Below, in pieces: positions 50,873-61,049 of a stretch of 64,000 nt of DNA. Each line of letters starts with the position of its first letter. The stretch's first letter is position 1. The stretch covers positions 620,001-684,000 of the forward strand of contig VZRN01005169.1 in the NCBI GenBank assembly GCA_013397935.1, in the 5' to 3' direction. The stretch is from Dasyornis broadbenti (Eukaryota > Chordata > Aves > Passeriformes > Dasyornithidae). The notes under the pieces are model-generated. The model was given only the letters and a program-made list of their open reading frames with translations, made no database searches and was not told the DNA's origin. Both the position numbers and the translations under genes were made by a program.

Positions 50873-53341
50873 GTAAGCATCAACCTTCTCTCACTTGATG
50901 CTTCCTCATGCTGCATTAAATCTTTTGATTTATCAAATCCACGATGGCTGTATGGAAGTGTAGGGGTTCCCTCAATTGCAGGAGAAAGATGTCTTTGCAC
51001 AGTTTTCATTGTTTCTACAAAAATGAATACAGAAGGCTCTGAAACTAGACCTTCCCACTCAGGGAGCAGATACTACTGCTCAACATTTTGCATAAAGAAA
51101 AATTCTGTGTTCACACCAGCACTGATATCCAAGACTCTGGAGTATGATTTGCAGCCAGAGAAAATCTACGTGATGAATGCAAATTGCCAGGTGAAATCCA
51201 TATGCAATGGGTTTTTCCTCCAGTAGCTTTCCTTGCATTTGTTTTCCCAATGGGGCTTGGTCCTCTGATGAGCTTCATAAGCTTCTACATATTCAACTGT
51301 CTGTATTCTTCAACGTGGGCAGAATGGTTTAAAGACTTTCCAAAATACTGTCTTTCAAAGTTCTACTCTTCAAAAAGAGGGAAAAGGGTCAGAGAGCAGA
51401 CGACCAAGCAGCATTTGGTAAATGTCTGATTCCCAGAAAGGAATCTTTTCAGGGTAGCGGAGGTGGGTTTTGTGAAAATTCTCTTTTTAGACGCATGACT
51501 GTGGGAGCAGATCAGACATAATTGTCAGATGATCCTTGTTCCTCTCTCTTACAGTCTGTAGTTTTAATTTTTTTCCCATTGGCCATGAAGCTATGAGGAA
51601 CCATGTGAGCAGACAAACGAGCTCATCGGAAATAAATAACAATGCACTGCACTTCTAGAGCATTTGCCATGTTAAAGAAGCAATTAATGTGTGGGAATTT
51701 GAACCTTCATTAAAATCACTTTATGTAACAAAAATGGAGCGAGAGAGTCAGGATGGAGGACTCAATTAGCAGCACATTATAGAAATCACATACTGGCTGT
51801 TGGGGGAATACCCATCAAACAACAGGCTCATTGTGAGGAGCAGCAGTGGGGTTATGAATCTATTGTCTGCTCATCCTAGTGAATAACTGAGTGCTTAGTA
51901 ATTGTACAGCCAGACCCAGGGCTGCTGCTGTAACCCTTGTTGCTGGGATTGTTTCTTGCCACTAACACAGGATGTTACGCTTGTTCCTGTAGTAGTTTGA
52001 TGTGTAACTTAATGAAAAACAGTCAAAACAAGCCACACCTTTGCTGCCTGTAACCAGAAATTACTACAACCCGTGTTTGTGGCAGGGTCCAAGCAAAACA
52101 AAAGGGATCATACTACATTTTTTTCTACTTCTCGCTGCAGCATTTGGGTCAAAACACTGAAGTATGAAGAATATACCCTACAAAATTGATTTTAAATTCA
52201 GTCTGCTCACACCCATGCCGGCCAGGGCCTATCCTTTGGGCTTTGCTCTGTGTTGAACTATAATCATGACACGCTCAAGGACTCCTTCCTATGAACCAGA
52301 GAAGTGCTTTTCTGCTCTTCAGTTCACTCAGAGAGAAATGGAAAGATAGTAAAGGTCTGTCAGAACTCAAACGATTTAGTCTGCAGCCCTTTTTCAAATT
52401 ATTTTCTTACCAGAACAAACTAAAGTACCACCAGAGCTCTGAACTTTACCCCAGCCTCAGGACTAAAACACCACTGGACATGGGCTGGCAGGTTTTGCGG
52501 GTAGATGAATGGATGTAAAGACAAAAGACCTGAACATAAAACCCAGTCCTTTTGGCAGTGGAAACTCCCTCATTGCACAAATTACTTTCTTGCATTGTGC
52601 TTTCTTGTGTAGCTGGTGGCAAATGAGGTGCTTTAGTGTGAATCATATGAAAGGCATATTGTCTGTGGAAAATGGAAAATACAAAAGGTGTGCTAAATCT
52701 ATTGCAGAGGGCACTCACCAGATTTTGAGGGTTCTCCAGGTATACACAAAGACTAATCTAACTACTATAGTGGAACATTATCCAACCCTTTAACATCAGG
52801 CTATGATGGTAACAAATAGAAGTGTCTAGATGTACAAGTAAGGGAGCTAAATACTCTCCCAAACGCCCAGCAAGGAGTTAGAAAAAACTGTCTTGCATCC
52901 CCTTTAAAGCTGACACTGAGCAAGCTTTTTGAAAGTTTAGGTACTAGAAAATGGCCAGAATACTTGTAAAAAAGTCAGGGGAGTTGCAGTCTCAGAGGCT
53001 GCAAAGCCACTGAGACTTCAGAGATTTTCTAGTAATGTGGCATCCACATTGACCCAAAATTTCTTGTTTACTGGCATTATTTCCTGTAGCATCTTAGGTA
53101 TCCACAGCAGAACAAGGAATCATCTGGCCCTGTATTAGATCTTTTGTTTGTTAGTCTGCCCAACTCACTGTATCATGGCACTTGACATTAGATACAGGTT
53201 CCAAAAGATACATGAGGAATCAATTACAGGAGGAAATTGCTGCTAAATTAATTTTGCAAATGGAAAATCTTGAACAGCCTTTGCTTCTCTTTTCTTCTCT
53301 ATTTTTAATTATATTTTTTATTTTTCTGCCTTATTTTACAG
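50873..53341 (+). other. FRMD4A: FRMD4A intron, 2.5 kb
   Basis: The shortest complete intron here, phase 0, running from GTAAGC to TTATTTTACAG. Its last 60 bases are strongly pyrimidine-rich with a TGC at 53327-53329, about 11 bases before the acceptor AG. No repeat is recognised. The stretch 51590-51850 resembles a conserved non-coding element. Confidence 0.85.
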
Positions 53342-53364
53342 GAGGCAAAGGGAGATTTTTCAAG
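53342..53364 (+). CDS. FRMD4A: FRMD4A 23-nt microexon, FERM F2 lobe (fifth visible exon)
   Basis: This very short exon encodes EAKGDFS followed by AG, the first two bases of a serine completed by the next exon. It lies between TTATTTTACAG and a GTAGGT donor. The peptide matches the Q-E-A-K-G-D-F-S-S stretch of FRMD4A, equivalent to the 'KYGDF' region after the second helix of the F2 lobe in ERM proteins, so its reality rests on frame and protein continuity rather than length. It is phase 0 to phase 2, so it cannot be skipped in frame. Joining its two neighbours directly gives CAG CAA TGA, a stop two codons after the junction. Confidence 0.92.
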
Positions 53365-56300
53365 GTAGGTGAACTTAAAAAGTTTTTGCCATTGTATGCT
53401 GTGAGAATAAATCTGGTAAAATTCCTGTGTGAGACATGCAACTCAGTTGTAGCTGTGTAGCAACAGGATGGCCTGTGTTACCAATGCAATTATGTGTGCA
53501 TGGCTAACACAGACACCATGTTTCCTGACATCATTTCTTCACCAAACACAACCTTTGACCAGAGCACGCCTTGCAAACAGCATTGTTTGTGATTTTGTTG
53601 TTGACAAATCTCATTATGTGGTCATGAAGTTCAGGAAATAGACTAGTCTTCGGAAGGAAATTGCTAAGGAAATTACTCTAAAATCACTGTTACATCAGAG
53701 ATCCTGCCAGAAGAAGCATTAAAATTCCATCGCTAATTGATATTTCTGCTTGAATGTGGACAGTTCTCACAATCACAAATTCGATAATTGGTTTTTGTTG
53801 AACTTCCACTCTCCCTTGAGACAAATCTTCAGATTTACTGTAAGAAATTAAAAGAGTTGACTGTACTTGATGTTTCAGAAGAGTGTTAATGAAATGCTCA
53901 AGAATTTTCCTTTAAATCGACAGTATCTGTGATTTACACATTAGTAGCAACCAAAGGTCAGATGGTTGTTTGATGTCTCATGTGAGAAATATGAAAGTTC
54001 TTACTGTGAAGCTCGGGAGAACTGATGATGCTAAAAATTTCATATCCTCCATATATTACGTTTGCTGACCTGAATGTGAGTTCAGCTGGAGGACCACAGT
54101 TTCCATTAAAGTTAGTTTCAGAGAAGAAAAGAAAATGTGAATAGGCAGGTGGTTTGAATTGCCAGGTGAGCATAAAGAGTTGTCTTAATTTTGTCAGCAT
54201 TGCGATACGCTGGGAGATGGCTGTAAGGATAGGAGGCTGTGAAGAACAGGCAGGTTCCGCCTTCTGGTGGACTGGAACTTCTAGTCAGCTAAAATTGTGA
54301 CAAAACAGTGAAAAGGAACTGCACTGTAGATATCGCCTGTCATGGAATCTGAGATGACATAAGGTAGCCTTTGCTAAAGGAAGTTTAAGCTCTGCCTTAT
54401 CATTTTGCAAAACCTTAATCAGTTTGCAAAATCGTGGCACACATCTGACCACAGAAACACAAGCCTAGTCTTGCTTCATTTTTTAGTTCTACCCAATTTG
54501 GAATAACTCAGCTATCAGCACTGTTTATTTAGGGGGTACTGGAGTGCATGTGGATCTGACTTTTCAGTCTGGTCTTCAATGCACTGCCAAGTGCTCAGTC
54601 CAGAAGAGTTGGGCCAAGCAAAGTTTTGCCATTCCAACCTATGACAAACCAGTGGTTTTGCTAAGAAGAGCAGTATTTGTTTCCCAGAATGTCTTGGATA
54701 TGATGAAAACACACTCGGAAAGTGTACATTCAGACTATGAAACGGAACAGAAAGGAATCAGATTGCTTGGAGTAGTAGGACTGAAAGCATTTTATCTTCA
54801 AGTATCCATTTCCAGACCAGAAATGGAAATAGGTGGTGGAAAGTATCCTGCTAAAAGTTGTGGGATGTCCCTTGTAAAAGGAATGGTTGACTTTATCACA
54901 GCATGTTTCTCTAGGCCACAGAGAAATGAGGAATCTTTTCTGAGGGCACAGAAGATACCTCAAGCCATGGTATTAACTGCGGCCACCACATCGGTATGGC
55001 TGTCATCACCAGGCTCATTAAAACAGCTCTGAATTCTTTTCATCTGTGGGTCACAGTGGTTTGAAGTGGAAGGGGAATTCCTTACATCCAAGTCAGGCAG
55101 AGAAGGAGTGTCATAATAACAACTTCAGGGCACTGCCAGGGATCTTAATTTATAAATGGACTTCAGTGACAAAACAGTCTGCCATACTAGGGGAGTTTGA
55201 AGCCTATTCTTGGAGGAAGGTAGAAGAATGCTACCCCAATCCTCTATGGTCTAGAAGACTTGGCATTTCCAGGGATGTCTGTCCAGCAGCTGCCACCTAA
55301 TGTGCACTGACATGGATTTATGTGCTGGATGAGATCCAGGTGCTACTTAAGTCAACATGAGGTTGTTGTGGTCAAGATTTTTGCCTGCTGAGATTTGTGA
55401 TTATCATATCAGCAGTGTAAAATCTGGCAGGCAAATCACGCCTCAGGCCAGCCAGGGGAACTGCAGATGAAGGCAAATATTCTGACTTCTCTTAGGGATA
55501 AAGTTAGCTTCAGTGTCTGAAGTTAGTTGATGGTGAAATACTGTTTAAAGTAGAAATGGCTACTCTTTGAAACAGAGAAGCTTTGCAGTTGTGATTGTCT
55601 TGCTGCTGAGATTTAAAGATTATATGTTGTGCATGGCAGCATATGTTGTATGAAGGCTAAACTCTTGAACTCCTGCTTTGTTTTTGAAGAAATATTTTAA
55701 TTCTAAAGAGTTGCATGCTTGGAATGCAGACTTCAGCTTTCCCACACCTGTCCTGTCTACTGCCACCATCAGATTTATAGCCTGTGAGAATACAAGTTTC
55801 TCTCTGGCCCCAATCCAGAAAAGTGCATAAGCACTGGCTCATTTGTAGTGATGGGAGAATTGCTGTTCCCCATGGGAGCCTTCCTATGAGTCACTGCCGA
55901 TCACCTCAGGTGCTGGGATAGTCCAGGCCAAACTGTCACAGTTCCAGCTGCGTGTTGGCACCTGCCTGTGGTGGCCGGAGTGTGATTACCTCCAAACCCC
56001 ACTGCAGCCAGGTGGAGGATCTGCAGCTGGTTCAGGACTCCTGAATGCAGTTGCAAGTCTGCTATTTGAGCCTCATGGGAACTCAAATAAAGAAAAATCA
56101 ATCTTACTAACCCTAATAGTCAGCTTTCTATCTCTGTGAACTGATACATCCTCAGTGACAGCAGCTCCCACTGCTGCTTTTGAGGAAATCATCCCATACC
56201 TCAGAATAATCACTGTGCTCAGAGTACTCCTCTTTCCTTTCCCCAAAAGCAGCTCATGTCATTTCAAACGCGATCCTCTGGTAGGGCATTATCATGCATG

Positions 56301-59300
56301 AGTCTGTTATCACTGATTCTTACCACCTTGGGCATCACAGTGACTACCAGGTTTTGCTAAGACTGGGGAACACAGTCCGAGTAAGCCTCACTTGTCTTGA
56401 AGTAAAACGCCACAAAAGCACCTATAGTGAGCAATTCATTTAAGCCCTTTTCCATTTCTAATGTGTGTTTCTTTTCAAAAACAAGCTCGTCAGAAGCTCT
56501 GAGTTCCTGAACCTGTTTAGATCAACTAAGAAAAGCATTTCTTAATGTGTGCTTTGAGTGGCCTCATCCATCTCTTAGTTGATAGAGATTCAGGCAGAAT
56601 GAGGTTTAAAAGTAAAAGCTATTCTTCTTAAGAAGTTCCTAGTCCTCTGCACTAAAGAAGAGTTATTTTCATGTTACTGAAGAGAATGCCCAAATGCTTC
56701 TGCTGAGAAGACTAAAATAGGTTTACTTCTAGTCTGGGACATACCATTGAATTTCAGACAGTCAAGTATCCCTGTTCAGCTGATTGTCAGGTTGAACCAG
56801 ACACTTAAAAATTGGATCTGTGCTTTTCAATATTAGCTGCAAACATTTTGACTTCAAAGGCACAGAATCGCATGTATAAAGCTCCTAAACTAGTACCCTC
56901 TGGACAGATCTAAAGGCTATTAGCTCAAGCTAATCTTGTTTCTAGTTGTGAGCTGAGTCACACTTGGTTGACAGAGCATGGACAGGAAAAATTTCAATTC
57001 CTTAGATGAACACAAATCCTACAGGTATGATTCTCTTTAGGCCTACATAAAGGTATTACCAAGGCTGCCCTGGCTAATTTTGGGGGGGAATACAGCATAT
57101 TGTTACAATAATTGAGATTTTTTTTTCCCCTAACTTAATCCTGCCAGATTTAGAGTTCAGTCCCAAAATCTCTGGGAAACTCACACCAGCTTTGTTTTCA
57201 AATGTTCCTAATCCAGTTCTTCAGCCTTAAACAGCTTGTAAGTCAAAGCAGCAAGAAATAACATACACTGATCGTTTGTCCCCCAGTTTAGGGATGGGAA
57301 AGAAAAACCTCTGAGTAAAGCAAAATCCTGAACCACTGCAGCTAGTTCCTCATTGCTAGATTTCTTCCAGTTAAACAATATGAGACATTTCAAGTGAACT
57401 CCAAGTATCTCCCAGCAATATATGAAAGAATAAAAAGGGAGGAAAGCTAAGGGCCTGTTTCCTGTTAGGCAGAATTTCACAATAATTTCAACTTCTGGGC
57501 AGATGGTAATCTAACATCGTTTCAGACTTACTTTTCTTTCTGTGTAACCAAGTGATATTTGACCAATTAGAACGGATTAAAGAGTTACAAAACCTGAGTT
57601 GCATTCTTGCAGCCTAATGGTGAATGTCCTAAACACTGTATTTTGAAAAGTACCATCAAATCTGAGAATCTCAGACTCTGCATTTCCTCTTGCATTCTAC
57701 AGAATTAATTACCATGCTGAGAAAAATTGGTAATTTTAACCTGCACTTTTGTTTTGTTACTGATCATTGTTATTACACATGCTGGAAAATGTATGGATTT
57801 CCTAACACAACGGCGTATGTAATCTTGCTCAAAATTATTGTGGCAAGTTTTCAAAATCTTGTTTTTCACATAATGTTTTTGAAGTTGCTAGGCAGGCCTT
57901 TTGCCCCCATGTGTAGCTAAAGATACTGAGCGGTGGTGATTATTTGAACAAGACTCATTACACAGGCAGTACCAGAACAAACCCAAGAAAATGAAGTTCT
58001 GTTTTCTAGGTCCATTCCTAGTCAGCCTTACTTCTGACTTTCTAGTCAGCTTTCAGGAACCCATGCAGATGGCTTTTCCAGTTCAGTTTTCGTATTGTTA
58101 TTCAGTCCTTTAAATATTACCATTTCCACCATAGGAAAAAAGGGAATTAAGTGGTCTAGGGGGCATAGAAAAAGTGTGTTTGGAACCTTTCCCTGCATAT
58201 TAATAAATCTGTATCATAAGCACCCTTCTGTATATATCAACCCTGGAGGCTGGACACTTCCGAATATAAAATAAATGCAGCACAAGTGACCGGATTAAAC
58301 AAATATTTTCTAAATACAGTAATAAAATAAACACACTGAGATATTTCACTAGAAAGAGCATGAAAGGCACTAAGTACAAAACCACTTGTGATCCTGCTGG
58401 AAACATCTTTAAAATTGAGGGGTTCCATGTTTTAAAAGGAGCCAAGAGGAAAGTGACCTCATGGCCGTAAGTTCAAATGCAACCTGAGTAATTCTCTTTT
58501 TTCTTTTTTTGATTTGACATCTTTTTGGGAGTCTAAATTAATTTGTCTTGAGATGTGTCTTGCCAGAAGGCTTAGTGAATATATGGACCACAGAATGAAA
58601 TACCTTTTTCTTCCTGGCAGTGATTATCTGACATACATTTGGTGCTTTGAGGCTGTGAGGCAATACCCTTATGATATTGTCTAGGTGCTGAGCCGAAATG
58701 TTAATCCTACCCAACATCACTAAGAATGTCTTTTTCCCTGATTCTTAAAAGACCTTATCACAGTACAGGCAAGCTTTGAGCCTCACTGACTGGAAAAACA
58801 GAGCTGACTGGTGTTAGTTCTTTCTTTTATGGGAGCCGTTACTGACTTAGAGTTTTTCCCAGACTCTCAAGGATCGTTAGTCACCACTAATCTAGCCCTA
58901 TTTGATAGGTTTCTGGGCCCAGAAAGTCCCTGTTTGGAACTTACTCTGTGCTTTCCCAGAAGAGTTTTGGAAATCTCTCAACTTCCTTCTGTGAGCAGCC
59001 AGCCTCAAAAATATCTTCACTTGAGGGCAGTTACTGCTGCTTGTGCTCCAGTTGTCTCAAGTTCTGTTTTTTTTTCCCAATTTCTTTCAAAATGTCAAAA
59101 TCCCCAGTAAGAGCTAAGTATGCACGTGCTGTGGAGGAGACAGCTCTGGGCAGACCCATTAAACTCTAAAAAGCAACAACTTATTTTCTAGGCTGTCAGT
59201 CACAGAACAGAGCATCCAGATCACCAGATAACACAGAGCAGAGCAGCTTCATGTTCAGACTTGTGCAGATATTTACTTGCCATGGAAGAATAAATCTGAA

Positions 59301-60965
59301 TAGTTTTTGAGCATTTGCACTTAGAAGAGAAGAGCTCTCTGATGGCTGAAGGACCATGGGATTTGGGAAGGAGTGGGTGTTCAAACACTGTTTGTCAAGA
59401 GCCTTTTGGCTTGGCATAGAACGTGTTACAGAGTGGTTTTCCATGTGCTTGATGTGGCAGCAGTTGCCTCAGCTCTTGTAAGTGCTATTCAGCACATCTT
59501 CACTCTGCAAAATTTGAGCCTAATTGACACTTGGGCATTTCTCATAGATTTGTCCTGACTAGAAGTTTGGTCCTGTTTTAAAACTACTTAATTGATTGTC
59601 AAGGAACTACCATAACAAATAATAAATGTCTGTAGAAATGCCCAAAATGCCTGCTTCAGGATTTATGTCAGTGGTTTACCCTATGGCCCAACCTAACAAT
59701 TAACCTCCAGACTCCATTTAAGACAAACCCACCTAGGATTGTCTAGCAGAGCCTGTTGCTGGGATGTACAAATGGAGAAATGCTGTGGAAAGATTTTTAC
59801 AACTGAAGCAATATCACCTCTCTGCAATTCACCATATAGACTGTCCCAGAGACAAGAATAAAACCCAGGGTGATCTGGGAAGTCCAAGAGCTCTTCAAGT
59901 CTTTAGCAGATGTTAGGATCTCTGGTCTACAGCTGGAGAGGTCAAGACTACCTCTCTCCCTGTCTACCAGCCCCAACAGAGAAGCCAGTGAGCTGGGAAA
60001 TCTGGAGCTATGCAGCCCCAGGGCAGCCACAACTTTTGGGCAGGATAAAGGGAAGGGTACAGGAAGGCAGAAAAACTTGCTGGTAAGAAGTAAGCCAATA
60101 AACATGAATTCTTTGGCACTCCTCTGTGTCCTGTCTAGCCCTCTTGGCTGTGTATTTCTATAATTTTAAAAGTTAATAGCAGCACTGCCTTCCTTCCCAA
60201 GTCTTTGAGGCTTTTTTTTTTTTTTTTTTTATGTGCCCACAATTCCATGTGTGCTTAACAGTGGGAAGGGAGGCATTGTGTTTTTAAGAGAAAATCCCAT
60301 GGTTTCATTTAATCTGTGAGAATCTGCCTCCCATTTCATGAGCTCTTCCTGCTCTCTGCTGTGCACTGATGCTGCTCCAGCTGGCCATTGTGGCCACTGG
60401 AGGTTGCAGCGAGAAGAATGTTACTGAGGTGGTTATGTAGGAGGGTTTTGTGTAGCAGGACACAAATTCAAGCTGGAGTCTTATCAGTGAAGGTGTGCAA
60501 ATGACAGGTCACTGGGCAAGAGGTTAGGAACAACAACCTGTGATGTTAAGAAAGCAAATCTTTTGGGTTTTTTGCAGCAGTTTGTAAGGCATTAAATAAA
60601 GGTGTATAATTGCAGCTGAAAACATCACTTTCTCTTCTCTTCCCCTTGTTTTTTTTTCTGTATATGACCATGTCCATGGCACTCTGCTCAGTGACACATG
60701 ACGTGGTGGCTTTTGTGTCCAGTCACTGGTAGGAAGTGCTTCAGCATTACCATCTGGGAGAGCTTCTTTCCAATTTTGATAATAGAGGGAAAAGTTAACT
60801 GGGCTGCCATAAAACAAATAAAGAGAGGAGAAAAAGGAAACCCCAGTGCCTTTTGTTAAGAAGGAACAGATGTAGAGCCGTAGCAGCCTGCCAGCTAGGT
60901 CAAGTCATATCAAATATTGTGGTTGTTTTCTTGTAGCCTGATCCTCCTTTTGAACTCTCTTTCAG
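53365..60965 (+). other. FRMD4A: FRMD4A intron, 7.6 kb
   Basis: It runs from GTAGGT to CTCTTTCAG and splits a serine codon (AG|C). The only repeat noted is a 19-nt T run at 60212-60230. A 162-codon open frame at 54544-55032 has no recognisable domain and no splice or coding support; it is treated as chance. Confidence 0.85.
60212..60230. repeat. 19-nt T homopolymer
   Basis: An uninterrupted T run within the intron, with no recognisable retrocopy attached. Confidence 0.95.
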
Positions 60966-61049
60966 CAATGAAGTTGTAAGGAATGAATTAAAGAAGCTGC
61001 CAGCCCTTCCAACACCAGCGCTGAAGGAGCATCCTTCCCTCGCTTACTG
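60966..61049 (+). CDS. FRMD4A: FRMD4A coding exon, FERM F2 lobe (sixth visible exon)
   Basis: This 84-nt exon is phase 2 at both ends. The first C completes serine and the final TG begins the next residue, expected to be cysteine. It reads NEVVRNELKKLPALPTPALK and then EHPSLAY. The L-P-A-L-P-T run and E-H-P-S-L-A-Y-C are strongly characteristic of FRMD4 proteins. K-K-L-P-A-L rather than K-T-L-P-A-F, together with N-E-V-V-R, favours FRMD4A over FRMD4B. The acceptor is CTCTTTCAG and the donor GTAATG, the weakest donor of the six. The next exon, expected to begin the E-D-R-V-I-E-H segment, is beyond the window end. Confidence 0.95.

Noticed and set aside
54544..55032. 162-codon open frame within the 7.6 kb intron
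   Set aside because: No recognisable domain, no splice or promoter context, and its length is within what chance gives over six frames of 64 kb.
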